A stretch of 64,000 bases of DNA, taken from Chrysogorgia sp. JL179-B06 (taxonomy: Eukaryota; Cnidaria; Anthozoa; Scleralcyonacea; Chrysogorgiidae). The notes below the pieces were generated by a model. That model saw only the letters and a list, made by a program, of their open reading frames with translations, was not told the origin of the DNA and ran no database searches. A program made the position numbers and the translations under genes. Below are positions 1 to 14,142 of the stretch, one piece after another. The stretch lies in contig JAYKKM010000047.1 of NCBI GenBank assembly GCA_035772405.1, positions 6,185,501 through 6,249,500 of the forward strand. Direction: 5' to 3'. Every line of letters starts with the position of its first letter. Position 1 is the stretch's first letter.

Positions 1-1
1 T

Positions 2-211
2 AATGCTACTGTCCTGCTAATATGCCCGCTTCGTAGTCTAATCGAAGATCAGCTTGCCGAAGTACAGGATCTAGGTATTACAGCGTCTTCTCTTCCAGAA
101 GCTAGCGCAGAGGACATAAAGAAAGGGAAGTTCCATATAATCTATTCTTCTCCAGAATATGCACTAGAGCAGAAATTATTCTTGTCCTGCATCAAAGATG
201 GACAAATCTGA
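2..211 (+). pseudogene. RecQ-like DNA helicase fragment
   Basis: The left edge is open in one frame for 69 codons and ends at TGA 209-211. It reads CPLRSLIEDQL, resembling helicase motif Ia of the RecQ family, and later HIIYSSPEYAL, resembling the stretch around the Y-x-S-P-E block before motif III. RecQ helicases are SF2 3'-5' DNA helicases. Only this internal segment is visible: the Walker A part lies left of the window, and motifs IV-VI and the zinc-binding region are absent downstream, where a minus-strand DUF6589 gene begins within about 50 bases. A second RecQ-like remnant faces a second DUF6589 gene at 35.0-35.9 kb, so this is probably half of a two-gene transposon module rather than a host helicase. 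Family assignment rests on short motifs read by eye. Confidence 0.55.
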
Positions 212-249
212 AAATCACTCGGAAAAACATTGGGGGGATGGCCACCCCC

Positions 250-4344
<4,095 letters not shown>

Positions 4345-5589
4345 GTTGTATTGAATGTTTATGTGCTGGGCTTTCCCTCCGATATTATTATTCTATTCGG
4401 TTCATTCTGATTGGTCGATTATGACAGGGGGCGTAAGGGGGCGTTTAGGCAAATCAGTGGGGGTTTGCGGCAGGCCCTCCTTCCTCCTCCCCCCCGCAAT
4501 CCCCCCCCCCCCCCCCGCAATCCCCTCCCCAATCCCCTCCCCGGCCCACAATCGGAGGGCCGCTACGCAGGCTAGACTCAGCAGCAAGTCCTCCATTGGG
4601 GATTTAAAGGTACACGGGGAAAATGACAAGTCGTACAGGTACACGAGCTAGGGTAGGGATCCTGACGTTTTAATGACGTAATCTGAATAAATAATTAGGG
4701 TAAAGGCGCCTCCAGGAAGACGAATATTTGTCATGAATATTTAATGAATGGGGTAAGGTTAGGACCGTTTGCATACTAATTACTTGCACCGCCAGAGTGG
4801 GGTCTATCACTACTCACACTGTAAACGTGAAACTTGTGTCACCACGAGTTTTACAAGCGAATGGGAGAGAAGCAACATAGGGGTTGGTTTCCTAATTGAC
4901 AGAATTGCGCCTGTGCGTTTTTATCGTTACGATCACACAGATCTGCGTGACTAAGGCCTATCGATGCTTTCAACTTATTGCAGTACTCCAAAGAAAGCCG
5001 AAAACATTTGTTCTGATTCACTTCAGCATCTGCGTTTAGCAGTTCATCTGAACTGACATCCCTGCAGCGAGTACGAGATCAACTTTTGGAACCATCATTG
5101 GACCTTGACGGAGAAAATTCACTGACCAGCGCCTTTGGGTTTAGCGACTCCGATGCATCGTGTTGATTATATATATATGGGCTTGATTTACAATGCAGAA
5201 TTTAACAATGTTTTCTCATCATGTTGTGTTTGAAAGCCCGACAAATTCGATCCTCTATTTTAAATAGCTATTTAAAACTATTTCGAAGAATCGGGCCGAG
5301 TTATAGTTTGGATGCATGTTCAATAAATAAGAGACTGGTAGACGAATAAGGACAATTAGCACACACTCGGAATTTTTTTGTCCGAAATTTTGGTTGAAAT
5401 CGGGTCCGCACGTCGCACAATGTGATATCGACGTTGTCAAGGCGCCGTTTTGTCGACGTTGCGACGACGCCGCTTTTTCGACGTCGAATTTCGGTTGCGT
5501 CTCCGACTCATAATACGTCGGAGCCACGTCGTTATTTCGACTCGAAGTTTTCGTTATATATGCGAAGAGATTTTGCTGATTCTGCCCAA
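4345..5589. other. Non-coding stretch with C-rich tract
   Basis: No convincing gene. 4480-4545 is a C-rich low-complexity tract made of CCCCTCCCC and GCAATCCCC units. Open frames here are driven by composition, for example Gly/Pro-rich frames at 4402-4651. The stretch lies upstream of the DUF6589 start at 4344 and may contain its promoter and transposon end, but no terminal repeat shared with the second copy (40.9 kb) was recognised. Confidence 0.5.
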
Positions 5590-5778
5590 TTACTGAGAAT
5601 TCAGAAATTTTGGTATCTTTGCAATTAAGTGATGTATTTTAGTAAACCCTATAGAAGGTTCAGAAATTCTGGTACCTCTATATTAAGTGATATATTTTAG
5701 CAAGATTTGTTGATTCAGAAATTCTGGTACCTCTATAACTATAACTATAAGTGATGCATTTTAGCAAGATTTGTTGAC
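5590..5778. repeat. Minisatellite, left part (about 70-75 bp unit)
   Basis: Three imperfect units share the core TTCAGAAATTCTGGTACCTC followed by TATATTAAGTGAT-like and TTTAGCAAGATTTG-like blocks. The array stops at a TTAA (5779-5782) and the same unit resumes right after a second TTAA at 12998-13001, so a 7.2-kb insertion has split one array. Related units occur at 16.54 kb and, more diverged, at 53.7-54.0 kb. Confidence 0.8.
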
Positions 5779-6395
5779 TTAAAGGCATCTGAGTCCGTTC
5801 TGCGCATGTGTAGCATTTTTGAAGTGGAGACTCCACTTCAGGAATGTTAATTGAATTAACCCGCTACTCAGCGGTATTAAAGGTTGTTTTGTGCGAAGTC
5901 ATGGCCGGAAGGTTTGAGTGACGATTTACCTCAATCGAGTTCTTCTGTTTACCCTCGAACCGAAGCGATTCATTTTCAAACTGCTGCGAAAAGGCCAGAA
6001 AACGGAAAAAGTACTACGCAAAGAGAGACGCGTCAAAAGTCTACCTCTTCGAGCATTTATCAGGCGCCTTCACATAAAGTCTGGCAATGAACTAACAGAC
6101 ATGCTTTTGGATTGCTATTTTGCTCATAATAGGGATTATTTTCAAAGGTAAACTACGAATTCAATAGTCTTTGTATTTATTGCATTTATTTGGTCGATAA
6201 TTTACCCAGATTTTTACATGGACATGCGTTTCGGAGCAATTATAGAATACCCGTCCACTTTTGAAACCGCATTTAAAGGCAGTCGAAGGCTTATATTGTG
6301 TGTAGTTGTTGATTGTTATTAAACTAAATGGGGTTTTAGAATAGAACGAAGATTTTAAAATAGAACGAAGATTGTCTAACTAACTCTATAGTATA

Positions 6396-6992
6396 CATGG
6401 CCGTACATAGCGGGGGGGCAGCAGGGGCAACTGCCCCCCTAGAAAAAACCAAGATATGTTTTTTATATGGTTGATTATCAATTTATTATAGGTATTCAGA
6501 CAATTATTTAATTTGAGTGCTGAAATACGACGTAAACATAAATAATTCGTCTTGAAAATTTCAAATTTAAATGCATATTTTGGTTTCAACTTATGCTTTA
6601 TTAATGCTGATCATGCAGCCATTTTGATTCCGTCAAGAGCGAACCGGCGACCGTGCGGTATAAATAACCGCGTCTGCATGGTTGTTTTGATATTAAACTT
6701 ACAAGACGTACTCTTTACTAGATAAGTAATAGGAGTAGAGAACATACCAGACACATGGCGTTCTGTCTATTTCGTTAACAATGGGCTTGCTAATTATCTT
6801 TAAAAAAGTCTAAATATTACCAGACCTTACAGATAAATTTTTTCAGAATGTTCCTCGCAAAAACAGCCGGAAATGCTCTTCTGGAGCTTTCAAAATTAAA
6901 AATGTTCTGGGGGGGCATGCCCCCGGCGAACACAAACTTCACAGAATTTGTCTTACTGCCCCCCTGCCAAAATAATCCTGCGTACGGCTATG
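6396..6992. mobile_element. hAT-type MITE with 8-bp target duplication
   Basis: This 597-bp unit is flanked by the exact 8-bp direct repeat ATAGTATA (6388-6395 and 6993-7000), the length expected for hAT elements. Its ends are inverted: CATGGCCGTAC at the left and GTACGGCTATG at the right. G/C-rich blocks (GGGGGGGCAGCAGGGGC and GGGGGGCATGCCCCC) sit near each end. Short open frames inside are not recognisable proteins. The right-end block resembles the right end of the large hAT element at 47.7 kb and a relic at 26.75-26.85 kb. Confidence 0.85.
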
Positions 6993-7055
6993 ATAGTATA
7001 GACGTGTCTGAATGAGCCCCGTATTTTGACGTATTTTGACTGTAAAAATCTTACC

Positions 7056-7507
7056 ATGCGAATTGTTGTGAACACCCTTACTGGTAAAGCTATCGTTCTC
7101 GAAGCTGAACCATGCGACAGAGTTGTGAATGTAAAGAAAAAATTCAAGGAAGGAATTCCAGCAGAACAACAACAACTTATAGCTTCGCAGACAAACTGCT
7201 CGAAAATGGTCGAAGCCTGAAAGATTATAATCTCTCGAATGATTCGCTGCTAAATTTAAATGCAAACCCAAATAACATGGATAGATTATATTACAAGAAC
7301 GTGAAGCTTTCGTGGACAAGTGACTTGCCCTCCTTAAAACGCTTCATTGCTGAAATTACCAACATAGATGCATCTGGAACTCACCTGGTGGCGAGAAGAA
7401 GGTTTTTAGTGATGGAAGAACCACAATTTCATGGTGGGAAAATAAGAAATGTCTTAATGTCGAGGGTGCCGAGTCACAATCTATCAAGAAGAAATTCTGT
7501 TCGATAA
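7056..7507 (+). pseudogene. LINE ORF1 N-terminus: ubiquitin-like fold fused to ORF1 domain
   Basis: From ATG 7056 the protein reads [19 protein letters not shown], then RVVNVKKKF and [12 protein letters not shown], which is clearly ubiquitin-like. A one-base shift near 7180 moves the match to the next frame ([17 protein letters not shown], then NDSLLNL). That second frame continues without a stop straight into LYYKNVKLSWTSDLPSLKRF, the ORF1 domain of this LINE type, up to 7507. A further frame change near 7385 continues ORF1 (SPGGEKKVFSDGRT, then ISWWENKKCLNVEGAE). The C-terminal Arg-Gly-Gly tail of ubiquitin is replaced by NANPNN, so it should be neither cleaved nor conjugated. The fold may serve as a solubility or interaction module of the ORF1 product (inference). 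Confidence 0.7.
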
Positions 7508-8231
7508 TAAGTGAAGACCAGAACAGTGAACCTACTGAACCGTTTGAGATAATCGCTTCGCAAAGCCATGTTGGTTTCACGTGCCCGTGTAATTGTAAGG
7601 AAGTGGGAACTGATATTGAAGGTTTAAAGCTGGATATGGTAATAATGCAAGTTGAACATTACAAGGAAATCCAGTCTAACTTACAGAGTATTGGTAATCT
7701 CCGTGATAAGTTGTTTAAACTAACAAAAAATCAAAATGGTATAAAGCATCAAGTGGAAGAGATATCTAATGCAAATTACCTATCTTTTGAAAACAAAAAA
7801 ATGCAATGCAAGTCAAGATGTTACCCCTGGGGAATATACCGAAAGAATTAAAAGAAATGATACCAGATTCCATGTGAAGAACCTACGCCGACTTCAAAGG
7901 CCAAAGAAAGCTCATCAATCTCATTCGAAAGATAATAAGCTGACTATAAGATGACGCCGACTGCAAAGGCCAAAGAAAGCTCATCAAACTCATTCGAAAA
8001 AATTAGCGGACTATAAGAAAAGTCGACAAATATACCATCCGTCTTTATCTGCGACTGATAACTCAGATATGATGAAAACAACCTGGCAAAAACCAAAACG
8101 AACCTGCCCCTCTAATATCCCACCATCAATACATATTAAATACCGACCAACTCAAATCATTATGGCCTTCTACAAGTAGAAGAAGTCCTTTATGAAACAC
8201 AGTCGACATTTGATGAAGAACCAGAATTAGA
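7508..8231 (+). pseudogene. LINE ORF1 middle region, coiled linker
   Basis: In the frame through 7603-7851 the sequence contains CPCNCKEVGTDIEGLKLDM followed by heptad-rich stretches (EHYKEIQSNLQSIGNLRDKL, KLTKNQNGIKHQVEEI) that look like a coiled coil, as expected for the multimerising part of ORF1. Downstream (7860-8010) a 70-base direct repeat is seen twice (CGCCGACT...AAAGGCCAAAGAAAGCTCAT). Frames are broken here, and exact ORF1 connectivity to the esterase at 8370 cannot be traced. Confidence 0.45.
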
Positions 8232-8369
8232 GTGTTCGAGTTCAGCCAATTACGATTTCAAAGCACAGCTCGACAAGTATCGAACTGTGCACAAGTCTAT
8301 ATGCACAAGCAAGCCGGGAAACCTAGTTCCGGGCAACAGGATAACAGGTCACCTCCCAGTGAGCGCGCG

Positions 8370-8636
8370 AATATCCATAAAAAAGTATTATTACTTGGCG
8401 ACTCTATGGTGAAACACATGGACAGAAAGAAGGTAGAAAAAGCATACCGCGCCGGAAAGGTAAATTGTTACTCCCATAGTGGGGCGACCTTAAAAGATTT
8501 AAAGAACAACGATCAGAATGTGACCAGTGGTGAATATAGTGCTATGATATTTCACATTGGTACCAACGATCTTGTTAGAGAAGATGCCGAAACTGTCTCT
8601 ACCAAGCTTGAAAGTTTTATTAAAGTTGTCAAGTAA
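8370..8636 (+). pseudogene. LINE ORF1 esterase domain (SGNH type), N-terminal part
   Basis: The frame opened at 8232 shows HKKVLLLGDSMVKHMDRKKV, where GDS is block I of the SGNH/GDSL hydrolase fold. Then comes YSHSGATLKDL (block II region) and MIFHIGTNDLVRED, where GTND is block III. CR1/L2 LINEs encode such an esterase in ORF1. The frame stops at 8634-8636 where a foldback sequence begins. The remainder of the domain resumes at about 9000, with SHLNGSKLHLNVKGDK holding the final catalytic-block candidate (9130-9170). Confidence 0.75.
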
Positions 8637-8997
8637 TAGATCAAACACGAGTTTGAATGTTTCATCAGGGGTTCCAAACACGAGAAAACAAATGAAAACC
8701 GAGGGCATAGGCCGAGGTTTTTATTGTTTTCGAGTGTTTGGAGTCCCCTGATGAAACACGACAAACGAGTGTTTGATCTGGCTTCTCAAACGAGTATTCC
8801 TATAGCGATTTGCTCCCATAGCGATTTTATTTTAATATGTAGATTAAGAAATGTGATCCAGTTCACTAGGAATTTTCCTACAGGTTTTCATTGGGTATCA
8901 AAACTCATGCATGTGATGTGGTATACGTTCATGGATTGGCTACGATAATTCATGAATTATTAATGAGTTTGAGAAGCCACTAGCAAGCACAATTGCA
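8637..8997. mobile_element. Foldback insertion inside the LINE esterase
   Basis: The first inverted pair is 8640-8681 (GATCAAACACGAGTTTG..., GTTTCATCAGGGG) against 8734-8782. A second pair is TGGCTTCTCAAAC (about 8780) against GTTTGAGAAGCCA (about 8968). The block separates two halves of one esterase domain, so it is an insertion. No clear target duplication or coding sequence was seen. A similar arm (GTTTCATCAGATAT) forms a hairpin at 39.8 kb. Confidence 0.65.
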
Positions 8998-8999
8998 GT

Positions 9000-9215
9000 C
9001 TCAAGTGTTGTAGAAAGAAGTGATGGAAGAGTGCCAGAAAGAAGAATTTCAACATTCAATAAACTTACTAAAACAATGTGTTTGAAGATGAATGTTCATT
9101 ACATTGATAATGAAAATATAAATAGCTCACACCTGAATGGTTCCAAACTACACCTAAATGTAAAAGGCGATAAAGTTCTTGGAAAAAATTTATGCGAGTT
9201 TTTAAAATCAATAAG
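9000..9215 (+). pseudogene. LINE ORF1 esterase domain, C-terminal part
   Basis: Resumes the esterase after the foldback: TIAVSSVVERSDGRVPERR, then HYIDNENINSSHLNGSKLHL and KVLGKNLCEFLK. In SGNH hydrolases the last block carries the catalytic Asp/His pair; here DNENINSSH or SKLHLN are candidates. The frame stays open to 9381 but recognisable similarity ends near 9215. Confidence 0.6.
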
Positions 9216-9499
9216 GCGAGACGATATAAACCCTAAAGATCTTCATGATGACAGGTCCCATTTCCAAGGAGATATACGAATCATGCTCCGCAACATGCAC
9301 CCCCGGCACCACAACGTCTATACATGGAACGAGCGGAGAGTGGCAGTTGGAAACGTTATCTCCAGTACGTGCATCAGGTAATGACCATGTAATAACAGAA
9401 AATGTCACCACTATTTCTGCTCTTGAAATTAACGAAGAGAACTGCATAATGTAATCAGAACATTAGTGACATAGAGGGTGGGGTGGATGGGTCAAATTT

Positions 9500-10471
9500 G
9501 ATCAGCTAAGTGAGCGAATTTCAGATCATGGCATCCCATCCCTGGGTTTTGACCCTGTGATTCCTTCCTCTGAAAAGGAGGACGGAAGTATTAATCTAGA
9601 AAACTCTACTCCATTTAAAATATTTAATAAATTGAAAGGTTTCAAATTAGTGCACCTAAATATAGCCTCTCTACCAAAACATCTTGACGAATTAAAAATA
9701 CTTTTAAGTAAAAATTCCGTTTAGTTTAAACGAAACTAGACTCGATAGTTCAATAAGTGACGATCTGAGGTAAACATTCCAGGCTATACATTGAATAGAA
9801 AAGACAGATCCAGAAATGGAGGTGGCGTTGCTCTATATGTGAAAAGTGTTTATAACTTGATTGAGAAAACTCATATTTCCCCCAATGATTTGGAATCCGT
9901 ATGCATTGAAATTATAAAACCAAAATCTAAACTCGTATTAATTACTACTGTATACAGACCTCCAAATTCGGGATCTGACTTAATGGATAGCCTGGAATCG
10001 TTCTTAAATGAACTAGACAAAGAAAATAAAGAGTTGATTCTTACAGGAGATCTAAATTGTAATCTATTAACGAATGATAATCGTACCCATACAAATAGGT
10101 TTATTGATATTTTAAATGTCTTTCAACTTGAGCAAGTGATTACCTATCCTACTCGTATAACATGTAATCATGAATCTTTAATTGATATTTTGGCTACAAA
10201 TAAACCGAATAAATTGTTAACCTCTGGAGTACTACATATAGGGATCAGTGATCATAGTCTTATTTATGGATGTTTTAAAATATCGATACCGAAAGTAAAT
10301 CCAAAGATCGTTGAAAGTAGAAATTTCATAAAATACAACCATAATCTTTCTAGAAGGGATCTTCTTGATGCTCTTAGTAAATGCGATTGCCACTCAGATG
10401 ATCCTAATGAGATATGGGATAATTTTAAAAGTATTTTTTATCCTAATATCAGAAATATATGCTCCCCTTAG
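9500..10471 (+). pseudogene. LINE ORF2: APE-type endonuclease
   Basis: The ORF2 N-terminus is visible from about 9630 (FKLVHLNIASLPKHLDELKI). A shifted frame gives LNETRLDSSISDD at about 9728-9772. The main frame from 9791 to 10471 carries RNGGGVALYVK, VYRPPNSGSD, LTGDLNCNLL and ISDHSLIYG, which match the conserved blocks of the APE endonuclease (N-E-T, G-D-x-N, S-D-H). This enzyme nicks target DNA to prime reverse transcription. Two early frame breaks separate the first blocks. Confidence 0.8.
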
Positions 10472-12250
10472 ATCTCGTAAAGTGAGGAGTGAATACGTAC
10501 CATGGATAACCCCAACTATAATTAGGGAAATGAACCATCGTGACTACTTAAAAAAAGAGCCGTTGCATCAAAGTGCAATAACCTTCATATTGCATATAAG
10601 ACAACGGAATCGTGTCAATAGCTTAATTAGAAATGCAAAGAGAACATTTTGCTTACAAACTATAGATGGTAATAAACACAATCCAAAGGAAATGTGGAGA
10701 AACATCGACATGGTTGTTGGTCGTCGTGGTCGCTGCTCGAAAACAACATCGATATCTTCAATTAAAGTGGATAATACCACTATTATTACAAAAGAAAACG
10801 AAATCGCAGAAACGTTAAATGTATATTTTAGCGAAATAGGAGAAAAACTGTCTTCTAACCTAAACGAAACAGATCGGGCATTCTCTGAATATGTCACACC
10901 TGTTTCGAATGAATTTAAATTTTCGACAATAACAAACCTTTTTGTTGCTAAGGCTATCAATTAAATGAAACCGAGTAAGGCTTCTGACCTTGATAAGATC
11001 TCCGCAAGGTTATTGAAAGATTCTTCGGATGTCATTGTGCCTTATCTTAACTGAACTTTTTAATTTATCATTAACTTAGGGTATTTTTCCTAACGACTGG
11101 AAACAAGCCCGTGTCTCTCCGATATTCAAATCCGGAGACAAAGAAGATTGCAGCAACTATCGACCAATCTCTGTGTTATCAGTTGTTTCTAAGTTATTTG
11201 AAAAACTAGTTTTTGAGCAATTGAATACATATTTAATTCTAAATAAGGTTTTTACACATTATCAATCAGGATTTCGTAGAGGCCACTCTACTTGGCCTAT
11301 TAACATTGATCGAGGTTTTATTAACGGGGTTATGTTTCTAGACCTCAAAAAAGATTACCATTCGATACCGTTGATCATAACATACCAATAAAAAAAATAG
11401 AATTATATGGTGTCACGGGAATTATGTTGCGATGGTTCATTTCTTATTTAAGCAATCGTAGTCAAGTTTGTAAGGTGGGAAGATCATTATCATCCATAAA
11501 TTATATAAAAACTGGAGTACCGCAGGGATCGAATCTGGGTCCACTATTATTTTTGATTTACATAAATGATCTTCCTAACTGTTTAAACGATTCCATTCCT
11601 GCGATATAAACTGATGATACTAATATAACTGTAACCGGTGTTTCGGGTGAAGATACTGAGAGAAAACTAAACATAGAACTAAATAGCTTACATCACTGGC
11701 TACTAGCGAATAAATTATCTCTAAATATCAACAAAACGGAATACATGATCATCGGGTCTCGACAGAGATTATCACGAATTGAAATAGACCCTAATGTTTT
11801 AATTGACGATCAAAATATTAATCGTGTGACTAGCACAAAAACTTTGGGTGTTTTTATTGATGAAAAAATAACATGAAGAACCTATGTTGATCATGTATCC
11901 AAAAAAATATCAAAAGGAATAGGAATCCTACGAAGAGCTAAAGATGTAGTTAGTAAGGATAGTCTAAATAAATGATATCAAGCTCTAGTCCTACCTCACT
12001 TTGATTACTGTTCCCTTGTTTGGGACAACTGCTCAGGTGAATTAAAAGATAAATTACAAAAGTTACAGAATAGAGCAGCTCGCATTATTACTGGTGACAG
12101 CTATTACTCATCAGCCACTGTTACTTTGTCCAAATTAGGATGGAAAACATTGCAGTGTCGAAGGGATGACCAATTATTGTCCCTAGTTGATAAATGCATC
12201 AGTGGAAAATCAAATTTAAGTAATTTATTTGATGTTGGTAAACCGGGACT
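10472..12250 (+). pseudogene. LINE ORF2: reverse transcriptase, inactive
   Basis: Pieces in several frames: WITPTIIREMNHRDYLKKE (10500), KPSKASDLDKISARLLK (10970), CSNYRPISVLSVVSKLFEKL (11150), QSGFRRGHST, then MFLDLKKDYHSI (motif A), GVPQGSNLGPLLFLIYINDL (motif B, 11510) and TDDTNITV (motif C, 11610). A stop codon directly precedes the TDD in place of the usual aromatic-Ala of motif C. Later thumb blocks are readable (LHHWLLANKLSLNINKTEYM, TLGVFIDEKIT, VLPHFDYCSLVWDNC, LQNRAARIITG). Multiple stops make the protein non-functional. Confidence 0.85.
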
Positions 12251-12997
12251 GTTATGATTTGAGAAGTAATAATAAGAAGCTGTCCTTACCCAAATCGAAT
12301 ACTAATGCTATGAAAAAAAGTTTTAGTTATCGAGGTGCCATGATCTGAATTCAGTAAATTAAATTTATTTTCATTAAAATTATCTTAACTTGTATATAGT
12401 TAGTTTTTTTAGTAATAGTTCTATATTTGTATTGTTGCATGGTTTTATTATTTTAACCTATTATATTGAATTGTAAGTAATACAGTTAGTTAGTTAGTTA
12501 GTTAGTTGGTGAAGTTAATTAGTTAGAAACTGTTAGTTAATTAGATACACGGCCATTTGAAAAACAGCTTTAATTTTTAAATATTTTATTATAATATAGC
12601 TGATAAGCCTACCGTGTATAAATAACATTAAATAAAAGTATATGAACTTTCCGTAATATGACCCTTTAATTACTATATAACTGTCAGCAGATATAAACAG
12701 CGAAAGTGAACGGGTATTCTACAATTTCGCGTGCGTTTCTTCCATTCGCGCTCTGAGACGCATTCCCCCCGACAAGTAAAAACACTGATATCGTCTGTGT
12801 TTGGGCCTCATCCTATCCGTTAAATTTCAGCTTGTTCAAGATCATCAAGCGTAAAACTTCATCCATATAATATGGATCATATTTAAATGAGAAATTGACA
12901 AAGCGTGAAAACTTTAGACGTAAGACTTGGTGTAGAATTAACTAAACGTGATGTAAACAAATCCTAGCGCATGCGCAAAACGGACTGCAGATGCCCT

Positions 12998-13165
12998 TTA
13001 ACCTTATCGAGGGTTCAGAAATTCTAAGTACCTCTATATTTTAAGTGACATATTTTAGAAAGATTTTGCTGATTCTGCCCAATTATAGAGGGTTCAGAAA
13101 TTCTGGTACCTCCATATATCAAGTGAAATATTTAGCATGATTTTGTTGATTCAGTCTTGTAGAGG
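12998..13165. repeat. Minisatellite, right part
   Basis: Resumes the 70-75 bp repeat after the TTAA insertion: GAGGGTTCAGAAATTCT at 13010 and again at about 13087, each followed by TAAGTGACATATTTTAG-like and GATTTTGCTGATTC-like blocks. Confidence 0.75.
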
Positions 13166-13199
13166 GGTTCAGCCTTATAAGTTCATCCCTCGCCCGGAA

Positions 13200-13262
13200 G
13201 GCCTGAGGACGAGGGTGCTAATATCGACCGGCGTTTAGTCCCTTATCACGGGAAATGCAAAG
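13200..13262. repeat. Dispersed 50-60 bp repeat, copy 1
   Basis: Contains GAGGGTGCTAATATCGACCG, GCGTTTAGTCCCTTATCACG and GGAAAT. The same block occurs at about 38965-39025 and 51062-51115, so it belongs to an interspersed repeat (perhaps the conserved part of a SINE). Confidence 0.6.
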
Positions 13263-14142
13263 GGAGGCTGAAGTTGCATCCAGTTTAAATATTTATATAT
13301 ATTCAAGATCAACGGCCCATGCGCGGCATCGGGAAATTTGGCCCTGGTAACTAGATATGGTAAATAATAAATATCTGCTTTTGAATAAATATTTAAATTG
13401 AAACCGTAAAAGAAAAGTACGTGTTTTGTCGGGTTATACGGTGAATGAAGATTTGAGTTCAAAAAGATCGTGAAAAGGCAGTGAAAAGGCAGTGAAAACG
13501 CAATATATCGTCGTCGGAAGATGTGAAGTTCGTAAATCAAGTTCGTAAATCAAGTTTTATACGTGGCGTCAAAACTAAAGGTAAACCCGTTTTCGGTTTT
13601 TTAAACCTGTTAGTCAGTTACAAAGATAGTTTGGCAAACATGTCCGAGTAAAAATCCGAGTATGTTATTCAGGCTTTTATTTGATGTATAGCATGATTTT
13701 CTAGAGTTAGTAGTTCAAAATATATCGTCGTCTGCATATCTAAAATATTTACTCGGAGTTTGTCAATCCAATCCAAGCGTCGTCGCTTTTTCAAGCTGTT
13801 AGCTATCAGTTACAAAAATATTTTTGTAGGTAAGCCAGAGGCTGTTAATCAAACTTTCATTAGATATGTAGAATGAGTTCTTAGAGTTATTGAGCCTGTC
13901 AGTCAGACATCGCGAAATCACTCTTTGAAGGGCTTTCGCTCGAAATCGAATAGTCCTTACACACGATATACCAATAAATTATGTGCTTTATTATAATATT
14001 GCAGAATAACAAATGTTAATACAAATTTTGAATGGCAGATTTTATACTTTTATTTAAATTATCCATCACCATTGTTTCGCTCGGTCACTTTGCAACCTCA
14101 TCCACAATGGAATAATTGCAATACTTGATAGGTAAGGATGTA
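13263..14142. other. Non-coding stretch
   Basis: No gene recognised. Two related segments, 13590-13700 and 13790-13890 (CGGTTTTTTAAACCTGTTAGTCAGTTACAA-like and TTTTCAAGCTGTTAGCTATCAGTTACAA-like), look like diverged copies of one repeat, also echoed near 41030-41100. Confidence 0.4.

Larger units (their letters stand above)
7056..12540 (+). mobile_element. CR1-like LINE (non-LTR retrotransposon), decayed
   Basis: One plus-strand non-LTR element can be followed end to end: ORF1 with a ubiquitin-like N-terminus (7056), a linker and coiled region (about 7400-7930), an SGNH-type esterase (8370-9210, interrupted), ORF2 endonuclease (about 9630-10290), reverse transcriptase (about 10480-12250), and a 3' tail of GTTA/AGTT repeats at about 12486-12535 with no poly(A). 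An ORF1 esterase plus APE endonuclease and a microsatellite tail are hallmarks of the CR1/L2 group. Many frameshifts, plus a stop directly before the catalytic DD of the RT, show that this copy is dead. It sits inside the TTAA element described separately. Confidence 0.85.
5783..12997. mobile_element. TTAA-bounded DNA transposon (non-autonomous) carrying nested insertions
   Basis: Both ends are bounded by TTAA (5779-5782 and 12998-13001). The ends form a terminal inverted repeat of about 28 bp: left AGGCATCTGAGTCCGTTCTG, right (reverse complement) AGGGCATCTGCAGTCCGTTT, both continuing into TGCGCATG. TTAA duplication is typical of piggyBac and Kolobok elements; the AGGG start does not settle which. 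No transposase of either type is seen. After removing the nested hAT MITE (6396-6992) and LINE (7056 to about 12540), roughly 1.1 kb of element sequence remains. It lies inside a minisatellite, which confirms both edges. Confidence 0.75.

Noticed and set aside
4355..4651. Pro-rich and Gly-rich proteins over the C-rich tract
   Set aside because: Composition artefact of CCCCTCCCC repeats on both strands; no domain or splice support.
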